Shown here: one piece after another, positions 23,121 through 33,206 of the stretch
Position numbering within the stretch: position 1 is the stretch's first letter
Layout of the letters: the number at the start of each line of letters is the position of its first letter
Source of the DNA: Glandiceps talaboti
Lineage: Eukaryota; Hemichordata; Enteropneusta; Spengelidae
Length of the DNA: 64,000 bases
Reading direction: 5' to 3'
NCBI RefSeq assembly: GCF_964340395.1
Contig: NC_135551.1
Location: forward strand, 6,230,463-6,294,462
Program-made: the position numbers and the translations under genes
Notes under the pieces: model-generated
The model's database searches: none
What the model saw: the letters and a program-made list of their open reading frames with translations, nothing else
Told to the model about the DNA's origin: nothing

Positions 23121-23216
23121 CTCCGTCAGTCAGTCAGCCAGTCAGTCAGTCAGTCAGTCAGTCAACCAACCGACCAGCCAACCAACCAACCAGCCAACCA
23201 ACCAACCAACCGACAA
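23121..23216. repeat. (CAGT)n and (CAAC)n microsatellites
   Basis: A gtcagtcagtcag run is followed directly by caaccaaccgaccagcc units. Confidence 0.9.
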
Positions 23217-23415
23217 GTTATCTTTTGACAAAGTCAATTTAACAACACGTCCACCAATGATCAAAATTTACATTCGTTCAATAAAGCACGACGTGTTCAT
23301 CAAGTGAATTATGATTTGAACTGATGGGTTGGTACATGAGTACTGCTGGGTATATAATGTAGGTACTAGTAGGTAAGTAAGTAGCTAGGTAGATAAGTAG
23401 ACTTATTATTGACTG

Positions 23416-23417
23416 AC

Positions 23418-23464
<47 letters not shown>

Positions 23465-23465
23465 C
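23416..23465. repeat. (TTGA)n microsatellite
   Basis: About twelve TTGA units. Confidence 0.93.
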
Positions 23466-23616
23466 AAAGACTCAAAGATCCAAGTGGCTGACATAATTGT
23501 TGTAAATTAATTCTAGGAAGCCTGTAATGACGATATTTTAAATCCTTTCTAAGTTTAGAATGAGTAACTCCATTTCTTTGAAAGTCAGAGAGGAACCCCC
23601 TTAACCTTTTTTTTAT

Positions 23617-23822
23617 TACAAATTTCGGCCGGTTTATTACACATTTTTTTTCTGAAATTTATTACAAATATCGGCAATTTTTATTACAATTGTCGTTCAC
23701 AGAATTTATTACAAATGTCGTCAGTTTATTACAAATATCGGCAATTTATTACAAATGTCGGCAATTTTATTACAAATTTCAGTTTATTACAAATTTCGGT
23801 AATTATTACAAATGTCGGTTGT
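23617..23822. repeat. 20-21 bp repeat array 3, inverted
   Basis: Units 'tttattacaaatgtcggcaa' are the reverse complement of arrays 1 and 2, so arrays face each other across the element's centre. Confidence 0.9.
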
Positions 23823-24169
23823 ACAATGCCCCCCCCCCCCGAAAATCCTCCGGACCCCCCTGGAAGTAAAATATGGTCACTCCCTTACATACATACATAC
23901 ATCCATGTGACATTGCAATCTTTTCCTTGTGTCTTGTGTATGATTCATATTTATTTGCGACAAAAATATTAATTGTTGGAAAAAGTTGCCAGAGATGTTA
24001 CAAAAGAATACGTAAAAATCCTAGTATATACTGAGGTACGAAGACTTCGCTACTTCAGATCTCATCAGACGCATAAGCTATCATCAGTCCATTGACGAAT
24101 ACGTGACGGGGCGCTGATCGCATATATTCCAGAACTAAAGTTGTACTAACTTACGACCTATGTACATAT

Positions 24170-24596
24170 ACGATTCCTAACCTTCCAACGTGGGGTCGTC
24201 TCAGACCACTAAAAAGAGGTCTGGGGGGTCGGTAAACTTCTTTTGTGACTAATTCCTTTTTAAACAACGTTTCCATCATGTAAACAAATTCACGAATGTC
24301 AACAGGACAAATGTTTGTGTGTTTATGATCTTTCCTCCAATCAATGAAAATATAACTCGCTTTCATAATAACTCATAAAAGGAATAATCTTTTAGTGAAT
24401 TGTCTACATTATTAAAATGATTTAGTCACAGTCATTACGATAAAAGTACAATACTGTTTATTAACATTTACGATTTAAAAGTTGTTTTCGAAATTTGAAC
24501 TGAAAAAGGTCAGTTGCGGTCAGTTACCCGAACCCGTTTACGATTACGTTTTTGAATGTGTTTTTCAATTCGTTTTTGCAGACAACTTCAGCATCG
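24170..24596 (-). repeat. Right terminal inverted repeat of the Mutator-like element
   Basis: Reverse complement of 18,537-18,960. Its minus strand is open for about 70 codons ('IFIDWRKDHKHTNICPVDI', 'MMETLFKKELVTKEVYRP'). The left copy breaks the frame, so I treat it as a remnant of coding sequence in the TIR rather than a gene. Confidence 0.85.
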
Positions 24597-24606
24597 TAAG
24601 GAATAA

Positions 24607-24662
24607 GTATGCCAAATTTCATTTCAATTCAGCCAGCCGTGTTTTTAAGAAAACGATGCTGC

Positions 24663-24699
<37 letters not shown>

Positions 24700-24701
24700 C
24701 A
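24607..24701 (+). repeat. Dispersed repeat family A, copy 1 (3' tail with (GACA)n)
   Basis: 'atgccaaatttcatttcaattcagccagccg' followed by ten GACA units. The second copy ends the same way at about 28,340-28,407. The tetranucleotide tail is a constant 3' end of the family. Confidence 0.85.
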
Positions 24702-24736
24702 GACACACAGACGTTTCATCCTTAATATAAAATATA

Positions 24737-25345
24737 ACCTTCCCTTACAGAAGCTATAAATCACTATCTACTGTTATGAAGTTTCTAAAATTATATTGTG
24801 GAATGTTCAAGAAGGAGAAATATCAAATGACACTTACTATACAACGAAGCGTTCATTACATGACGTAGTAAGCCAAACTATGACATCCATCAGCAGACTG
24901 AGTCGACAAGTGGCGATGAATGGACGTCCGTCTGTACTATATTGTTTAGAAAGCTTCTGTAAAACAAAGAAAGATAACATTTGTGAGGAATGAATCGAAG
25001 TCGGTGACTATATTCATTGTATCATGTCAACGATCTATACCGTGTCCGCATAAATTTGAATACATACTCGATGTCTTCCGATTCTCCAATGTAAAATGAA
25101 CGATCGAAATCTGCAATTTGATATCCTGTTTCTACATAAACTACAGTATCGTGTATATTTAGAAAATTATCAGTATTGGCATGATGAATCCTCAGTGATG
25201 GTAACCCACAAACGATGCCGTCACAACTTCTACACGTATATAACAAGTATTTCGGCTGTCTAGGAGAATATATCTTGAATGGAATATCGAGCAGATGCAT
25301 AAAAAGCATATGTACATTGATACGATGCACAGACGAATGTTTAAA
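24737..25345 (+). repeat. Dispersed repeat family B, copy 1
   Basis: About 600 bp matching 29,385-30,003 in the same orientation. Shared blocks include 'actatacaacga', 'tacatgacgta', 'gtccgtctgta', 'gtgtccgcataaatttgaatacatac' and 'atgaacgatcgaaatctgcaatt'. Confidence 0.85.
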
Positions 25346-26625
25346 CTATGCACCCGACTATCTTTCAAACGAGGGTGATATACAGAAAAGACACTCTGTG
25401 TGATTTCATGTTCATGTTCATGTTCACCGTGATTTATCAATGCAAAGACAAGCCCTGGAAATATGTGCTCAGAGAACCTGACACAGCATCCTCGCTTCAA
25501 CCATGTTCCTCCCATAGGGAAACAACGAGACTACAAGTTTATGATTTTCAAGTACAAAAACTTTAAAGACCCACTTCAATGTTTTCAAGAGAAATACATT
25601 TTGTAAAGAGACTAAATTACTTCCAAGGATTACACGAAACGTGCTTATTATCTAATCTGTTGTAATTTATCCCAAATATCCCTTTTCACACGAAAAACGT
25701 GCGACTGTGCAGCAATATCTGGACGTTTCGATTAGAAATGTGTTACTGTCCTATGTTACTGTCAACACTACGCACAAACTTAAAAAAATATGTGTCACAG
25801 ACATCGAAGATCATCTAAAAATGTCTGTCATCTATACATTACAATATCTTAAAACATGTCGTATATATTCATCGTCACAAGTACGCTCATTTACCACAGT
25901 CATGTAACTATATGATACTGGCTATTTGTCTTGTATACAATCGCTAATTTATAGTAATACTTTGTCACATGATATAAATCATTCCGATTTTAACTTCACT
26001 CGCAGCAATTTGCCTCTCTTTCTATCTCTCCATCGTTACCCAGCCAATCCATCAAAAGATGTATAGCATGTAAACGTGGTATAATTCTTTTGAGCGTTCA
26101 AATTATAACGGGGCTGCGCATTAATAAAAATATGATGCATGACCTATTCTTCAACTTTTTGCTGTAAAACTTGGTGAAATTGTATAAAATCTGAAGATTT
26201 TTTGTCATGAAATATAACCGAAAATGGAAGTAAATATAAACAACGTTGGATGTAATTCATACTGAAGTTAATTCGTAGTAGCGATGTATGAATGTTGGGG
26301 GGGGGGGGGGTGTGGCTTGCACGAGGATCTCACTCTACATAATACCATGGACCTCGAGACATAGAAAACTGCCTTTTTTCCCATCAAAATCTACCATTTT
26401 TACCTTATCATACCTGATGTATAACCTGTCTTACGGAAGTATATGTGTGTCTGTCTGTGTCCTCGTTTTCTAAGAAAATGGCTGGCTTATTTCAAATAAA
26501 ATTTAGTGGCTTATTTCAAATAAAATTTAGTGCATATATTTTCTAGGATTGTGGCTGGTACTGAGTTTGTTTTAGTAAACATTCCATGAATATTAGTGAC
26601 AATTTATATAATTAACAGTTTTCGG
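25346..26625. other. No gene seen
   Basis: AT-rich. A 27-bp direct duplication ('tggcttatttcaaataaaatttag', about 26,483-26,530) and a G-run at 26,297-26,311 are the only structures. Confidence 0.5.
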
Positions 26626-26629
26626 GAAA

Positions 26630-28407
26630 TAGGCGATACCTTAATAATCCATGCTTGAATTCAATATAATTTGGTCCATTGATGGTAACCAAGGTCATGT
26701 GCGGTATACAGTTTGATAATAAAGCTTTTAGTTTTAATGACTGATGGAATTTGAAATGTGCATTCTTAAACGCATAACTCCCAGTGCCTGGCACCCTATT
26801 TTGCATATGACTGGCTGTATCTTTTGGAGGTGGAGAACATTGACACGGATCACCAAAATATAAACATTCCCTATAGCTTTTCACACATATCAGTGCCGTG
26901 CTAATGCTTATACTATTAATTGCCATTACACAATAACTATAATTTGCTACATACATTAACCATAACAAAGTGCATGGCTTCTAACAAGCTTTGTGATGTA
27001 GCTTTTACTTTTACTTTTAGTGAGTCACTTGGATAATTAATGATTTTCAGTAATTAGGCTATACTCTCTTCAAAATCAACACAATTTGGTACATACTTCA
27101 AACATAACTAATTATATATCTTATGTTGCATTCCAACAATTAGTGTGTGTAGGCATGAAAATATAAAGATTTTGCCCTTATAGAAGGCATTCAGTTTAAA
27201 TCTGGTGATGACTCTTTTTGTGCACCAGCTTGTACTTGCTCCTGTAGCACAACTGGTGCCGAAAATGGTGTGAATGTACGAGCTGTAGTTAGAGCTGGAG
27301 TCAAAATCAATTTTATAATATAGTAGTTACAACTTCCTTGAGAGGCATATATATTTACTGGTAGAGCATAATTACCCCAAAAAGGCCCCAACACAATGTG
27401 GGAATGTTTATATTTTCCACCAGTGAAGCTTGGCAGCATGATAGCCCTAAGGCATATCAGATTTACTCAAATGGATTGCAAGTGTTCTTTATTAGGTCAT
27501 AGGTCGTACACCGACCATACTATACATATGACCAACAATTTACGACCAGCACCAGTGTTCATCACGTCGATGTTATGACATGCATGACTTTGTCTTTGAG
27601 TTCACATACTGGATAGAATGACTAGATTTAAACTGAAAGGCGTCCGTGAGGGCACATTCTTTAGATTTTCGCTCTTTCAAAGTATCACACAATAATTGTT
27701 GTAATGTAAAAGAACATATGCAATTAGACATGCTTCAAGTATGCAAAAATTATATTTTATTTGAAGTATGCATTTTGTAGATATATTAAACCTAATTACT
27801 GAAATGGGTGCAAATGAGTCGTTGTAAATTATATTGAATTTGAAACGTGCATTCTTAAAATTTTGCCTAAGTACTGAAAACTATTAATTATGCAAATGAA
27901 TCATTAAAACCAAAAGCTAAATTATCAAACTTTGTATGGCCCATGGACTTTGTTATCGTCAATGTACTAAACTATGCAAATGACTCAATAAAACTAAGCA
28001 TTACATCAATTAGCTTTATGAGACAGGGGCACCCTGGTATCATGAATTACAGAACAACATTACAGAAATTGAACTTGCATTCTTTACATGTAGCCTAATT
28101 TATGAAAATTATCAATTATGCAAATAACTCATTCAAACTGAAAACTACATCAACAAGTTTTACAGGACAAGTGCCCTTTGTTAAGTTTAGCATGTACCAC
28201 ATTGCAATGAATTTGAAAAATGCATTCCTAAGATATAGCCTATTTACCGAAAACAATTAATGATGCAAATTGATCATTAATATTCATGGGATGTTTGCCA
28301 ACACCTAATCCGTTCTAGCCAGTATGCGAAAGAATACGTGCACCAAATTTCGTTTCAATTGAGGCAGTCGTTTTTGAGAAAACTATTACACAGACAGACA
28401 GACAGAC
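26630..28407 (+). repeat. Dispersed repeat family A, copy 2 (uninterrupted)
   Basis: Same order of blocks as 17,090-18,526 plus 24,597-24,701, ending in a short GACA tail. It shows the empty form of the Mutator insertion site ('tatgcgaaagaatacgtgc'). Confidence 0.85.
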
Positions 28408-28420
28408 TTTTCATCCCTAT

Positions 28421-29373
28421 GGCCAGAAAAAAAAAAAAAGGTGTTCAAAGGTGTTCAACCGGCCCTACCCATTTTTTTTTGGCATTTCAATTTTTTTTGG
28501 TGATGGTCAATATATCCTCATGCAGGCTTCACATGTCAGTAAAATGCACACAATTATGGAGATCTCTTTATATTTTCTTAATAGTACTTGTAACAATATA
28601 CATCATTTCCAAATTATATAATATCTTATACAGTGCTACCGGTTTACTTCGCTCTGATAATGCACATAAGTGTGAATTGAGATTAGACTAAGCTGTTGCA
28701 TATCCAACGTATAGGTTAAGAGCAAAAATTGACGACCATGTTATACCTCTAAATAGCCTCCTACATTGTCATATTTTCAAGAACGTTTTCATCTTTGGAG
28801 GCGTCATTTTCCAATCAGTAGCAATCAAGGTGATAATTGTCTCTCTTTCAAAACAAGATGGACGGTGGCTGGCTAAGTACCTCCCTGTATACGTTAGAGT
28901 TCATTATGAGATCTCCTTATGTATGTGAAATCCACATCCTTTGTAAAGTTCTCTCCTTTGGACTGTTATTGTAGTTTTTTATCACTATTATTTTAATACA
29001 TCATTGTACCATATAATTTGATATCTCCACTGTAGTGTAGGTGACAGAAGGGGTGGCTAAAATAATTCTGGAGTTTCATTTGGCTGGTCTTAGCATTTTT
29101 TGAGAGGAGGAGCTACACAATTTGTTTAACAATAATTGTGTACATTTCCAAAGTGTAGAACTGATGGAAATCGATTGCCAGAGACAAATTGCAAGAGATA
29201 AAATGAAAATGACTGAATAAGTACTATATAAACTCAACTTGAAATGTTTTGACATCATTATATACGATTTGTTTCAACATCCTTGTCCAACATTGTACAG
29301 AAAAAATCGACCTACCTACCCAATTTGATGAGTTAGGTTGCCCATTAAACAGCTTTAAAAAGGATTTCTGGCC
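28421..29373. mobile_element. Possible 953-bp insertion with GGCCAGAAA ends
   Basis: Between families A and B copy 1 has 35 bp, but copy 2 has about 980 bp. The extra sequence starts 'ggccagaaaa' and ends 'tttctggcc', a short inverted repeat. The target duplication is not clear (cctat before, ttata after). Confidence 0.45.
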
Positions 29374-29384
29374 TTATAAAAAAA

Positions 29385-30003
29385 TATCACCTTCCCTCAC
29401 GGAAGCTAAAAATCACTATCTGCTCTTCTGAAGTGTCTGGAATTGCTATGGTAGAGTGTTCAAGAATGAGAAATATGGAATAAAACTTACTATACAACGA
29501 GGCGTTCAATACATGACGTAATTAGCCAAACTTAGAAATATGACATCCATCAGTCGACAAATGGCGTTGATTGGGCGTCCGTCTGTATATATTGTTCAGA
29601 AAGCTTCTATGAAACAACGAAAGATACATTTGTGAAAGAATTGATGTCGGTGACTGTCTTCATTGTAATTATCAACGATCTTTACAGTGTCCGCATAAAT
29701 TTGAATACATACCCGACGTCTAAGGAATTTCCAATGTGAAATGAACGATCGAAATCTGCAATTCGATATCCTGTTTTCTACACAAACTACAGTATAGTGT
29801 ATATTTAGAAACTTACCAGTATTGATATGATGAATTTTCGGTGATGGTAACTCATAAACGATGCCCTCTCAACTTGCTAAACGTATATAGCAATGCAAGT
29901 ATTTCGCACGTCTAGGAGAATCGCTCTTGAATGGAATAAGTCGAGCGGGTGTATATAAAGCGTATGTGCGTTCATACGGTGCGCAGACCAGAGCGTATGT
30001 GCG
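29385..30003 (+). repeat. Dispersed repeat family B, copy 2
   Basis: Matches 24,737-25,345. Ends with a TATA-like 'gtatataaagcgtatg' that in copy 1 reads 'gcataaaaagcatatg'. Confidence 0.85.
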
Positions 30004-30028
30004 TTCATACGATGCGCAGACCAGAGGA
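29959..30028. repeat. Two-copy 36-bp direct repeat
   Basis: 'gcgtatgtgcgttcatacg[g/a]tgcgcagaccaga' occurs twice in tandem, directly after a TATA-like string. Confidence 0.85.
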
Positions 30029-31315
30029 GGCTGGAAGGGTCTCACGTGACACCCATGTGACCGTTTCGCGATAGAGCATACGCTGATGACCTCGGTGAGT
30101 ACCTCATTCTTTTATCCGTTTTATTCCCATTTGCGTCATTAGTCTTTCGTTCAGACAATCACTATTTTTTGAAATGACCATTACAAGTGTCATGCAACAT
30201 GGAAATCGTGTTTTCAGTATGTTTAGTGTATCTAAAACGAACACAAACTTTGGTACTCGACAAGTCAATGTTATAGATATCTACATTTCCGGGGTTTTCA
30301 CCTCGGTCGTTTTAACACAAAATTATGTTTCTATGTATGCTTTTGTCACTTTTCTATTAATTACCGTCATGAATTTCATGGTTCTGCAGGGATCTTCCCA
30401 ATACCCCACTTTATAATGTGCGTAAATTGTCAGTACTTTTTGTTGAATTTCGATGTTTTCAAGATGGCGACCCATCGTGCGTGCATATAACACGCAAAGT
30501 GGCTTGGCCATTGACGGCTGTCCTACACTTGCTGGCCGGACGTGTTTATTGACACTCTCGTGTCGTGCATTGATCGTTACACGTAACACTAATCCAATTG
30601 TCAGCATTTCCTCTTGTATCCTTAAAATTTTGTCCTTTTCACTCTTATCAAGACGTCGACATTTTTCTGTTTATTTTCAGATTCGTCGCTATCGCTAGTC
30701 GATTTGCTGTGCCAAATCTGGACTTTCTTCTGTTCTTCATGTTACATTTTGTCTGGTATTAAACCATCTCTGTGTTGCCTTCTATAAATGTGTCTTGCTT
30801 GTGAGAAAAAGACCTGAATGTAATTTAACGTAAACCTCTTTCCTACCCCCTGATGATAGCTAAAGAAATAATTTAGCTTACATCTTACAAAAAATTGATG
30901 TACAACAACGTCATGTATTACAAATTTGTATGATAAACAATTGAGACCTCCAAGGCCTATTTTATGTCAAAGCTTTAATATGTTCAGAAAGCACTCGTAT
31001 TACGGATCCACATAGTGAATATTTTCCTCTTCACATGGCTTTCATGCCAGTCACTCAAAATATCAAATCTCGCCATTCCAGCTCATAATTTCATATATTA
31101 CATCTACCTTGCTAGTTATATAATATTTCGCAATGCTTATATGATCAAAAATACTCATCATACGTTACCACAATTTGCGTAGCCTGAGCACATTTTGTGA
31201 CATGTATGTTGCCAGACGAGCAAAACCATGTCGGATTAAAATATGCGAAACTGAGAGACTCGCACAATGTGTGGCAATATATAACTTCATAATACAAAGG
31301 CCGAAGTCTTGTTGT
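30029..31315. other. No gene seen
   Basis: Several frames of 60-95 codons occur on both strands but overlap each other and match nothing I know. No splice-consistent chain was found. Confidence 0.45.
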
Positions 31316-31316
31316 G

Positions 31317-31566
<250 letters not shown>

Positions 31567-31569
<3 letters not shown>

Positions 31570-32260
31570 TGAGCAAATGTTTGTATTTTGGAAGGTAGAC
31601 ATCTAACGTTTTAGTCAGCTAGACTGAATAAAGTTGAGGAGCTGTACTTGGGACACTGCACTCAAAAATACGACCTGCTTAGCCGAGCTGCCTTCATTCT
31701 GGTGTCACTATTATACACGATTGCAGGGTGATATCGAATTTGCAAGTTACATGTTACTTGAAAATATCTCAAACATGTGCGAAATCATATACCCTTTCGT
31801 GTAGGGTCAATGATGAAATTGGGTGTGCACGGTGATTTAAATTACAGTAGTAGTTGAGCAAGTTGTGAGAAACTCGCCTGTTTGCATCGTCACGTCACAT
31901 CACTTGTCAAAGGAGGTCACCTTCGATTCCGGGGCTGATCACCCACTTTCTACCGAAAATCTTGAGTAGACCTTGTCTATTTCTAACTATAGCCATTTAA
32001 AATTACACAAGAATCCATCTCTTTTGCAAAATTTTGTAAATTTTGGGCGAAACTACAAACCGGCGAAAAACCGGACCGAAATTTCGGCGGGGTCAAGTAT
32101 TCTTCACGAAAAATCACAGTATTCCTATCAATAATTCCAAAATCGATTCTACTAGCACGGAGGGAGAAATATCAGTCGAAATGTTCGCTTTTATAGTATC
32201 CATTATGATGAATTATTGTGAAAGTTACGGCGAGTTGATGCCCCAAACCAGGGGGGGACG
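31567..32260. other. No gene seen
   Basis: Left flank of the 11.2-kb transposon. A 76-codon frame near 32,043 has no recognisable features. ATGCC at 32,261-32,265 is the target duplication. Confidence 0.45.
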
Positions 32261-32265
32261 ATGCC

Positions 32266-32691
32266 CAGTCTAGTCGTTAAACCATATTTGGAAGTGCTCA
32301 TTTACATATATTTTAGCATATCATTAGTATGCGGAATATCTTTCCACCAATGGCAAGTCGACATTTACGTTCCATTCACGAATTTAGCGCCTTTTGTTAT
32401 GAAAATACCGAGGTTTTCTCTTTCACATGCAAATTACAAAATGATCGCAGAGTTTGGGGGGTTTCCCGTCCAAATATTCATAAAATTCACGTATTACATT
32501 ATCTTTATTGAAATTAAAAAAAAAACTGACCAGGGAGTTTTTTTGTTATTGAACTTTGTATTAGATACATGAGATAATGTTGGCGGGCTACCGTGAGCTG
32601 ACGACCACTCAAACGAAAGCAGCGCGAAATAAAAAAAATTGACGATCGCTCGCGTTCTCATGGTTACACACGTACACACATATTCAGTGAG
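32266..32691 (+). repeat. Left TIR of the 11.2-kb transposon
   Basis: Reverse complement of 43,039-43,477 at very high identity. The right copy has an extra ~30-bp duplication around 'gtcgacttgccattgg'. Near-identity of the arms suggests recent transposition. Confidence 0.95.
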
Positions 32692-32753
32692 TGACAGCGC
32701 TAGTAGTAGTAGTTGTACATCTTACAGTGTTGCACCTGCCTTTTCATTCCATC

Positions 32754-33206
32754 ATGCCCAAGATAGTAATAAAGAAGATGTATGCAGTTGGCATGTACCA
32801 TTATAGGGGTACGTTATCGACGTCGAAGACTTACTATCTTCATCGTGAACAAACCAATGTTCATGACTGTAATGCCGCCGCAGTGGTCGAGAATGATAGA
32901 GGACCGGCACCACAAGTTCTCGGTCACTTGAAGAGGGACTGTGCTCGATTACTTTCAAGAGTAATCGATGCACGTCTTTCTTCAAATGGCCGATACTACG
33001 TCAAAGTCAAAGGCCGTTCCTTCTTTCACTCCCGACGACTCGGCGTCGTACAAGAATGCAACATTGGTTTTTTCGTGAAACTAGCAAACTTTTGTCAGAG
33101 CCAAGGAGATGGTGATGAACCAATGTTTTACGGTTATTACTGCCGAGTAGACAAACCGAACCAAACGGCCCTTTTCAGGGCCACACATCCTCCAAAAAGA
33201 GAATAA
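32754..33206 (+). CDS. HIRAN-domain protein encoded by the 11.2-kb transposon
   Basis: Single-exon frame of 150 codons from the ATG at 32,754, 63 bp inside the left TIR. Residues about 9-75 form a HIRAN domain: 'MYAVGMYHYRG', 'TYYLHREQTNVHDCNAAAVV', 'APQVLGHLKRDCARLLSRVI', matching the family pattern V-x-G-x-x-(F/Y)-x-G, L-x-R-E-P-x-N-x-x-D-x-N-A-x-x-V and G-x-L-x-R-x-x-A. HIRAN domains bind single-stranded 3' ends of DNA in HLTF/Rad5-type repair proteins. Here it stands alone, with a basic C-terminal half ('YVKVKGRSFFHSRRLGVVQE'). It may bind the excised or nicked transposon ends. The frame is intact; upstream codons of the same frame back to 32,691 lack an ATG. Confidence 0.8.
   Translation: MPKIVIKKMYAVGMYHYRGTLSTSKTYYLHREQTNVHDCNAAAVVENDRGPAPQVLGHLKRDCARLLSRVIDARLSSNGRYYVKVKGRSFFHSRRLGVVQECNIGFFVKLANFCQSQGDGDEPMFYGYYCRVDKPNQTALFRATHPPKRE

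Larger units (their letters stand above)
18537..24596. mobile_element. Mutator-like element, 6,060 bp, with 10-bp target duplication
   Basis: Direct repeats TAAGGAATAA stand at 18,527-18,536 and 24,597-24,606. Between them the two ends are inverted copies beginning C[A/G]ATGCTGAAGTT and extending about 425 bp. The flanks join into an unbroken family A repeat when the element is removed, matching the uninterrupted copy near 28,320. A 9-10 bp duplication with long TIRs is typical of Mutator-like elements. Inside are microsatellites, three arrays of a 20-21 bp repeat and a broken SAP-like coding remnant, but no transposase, so it is non-autonomous. Confidence 0.85.
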
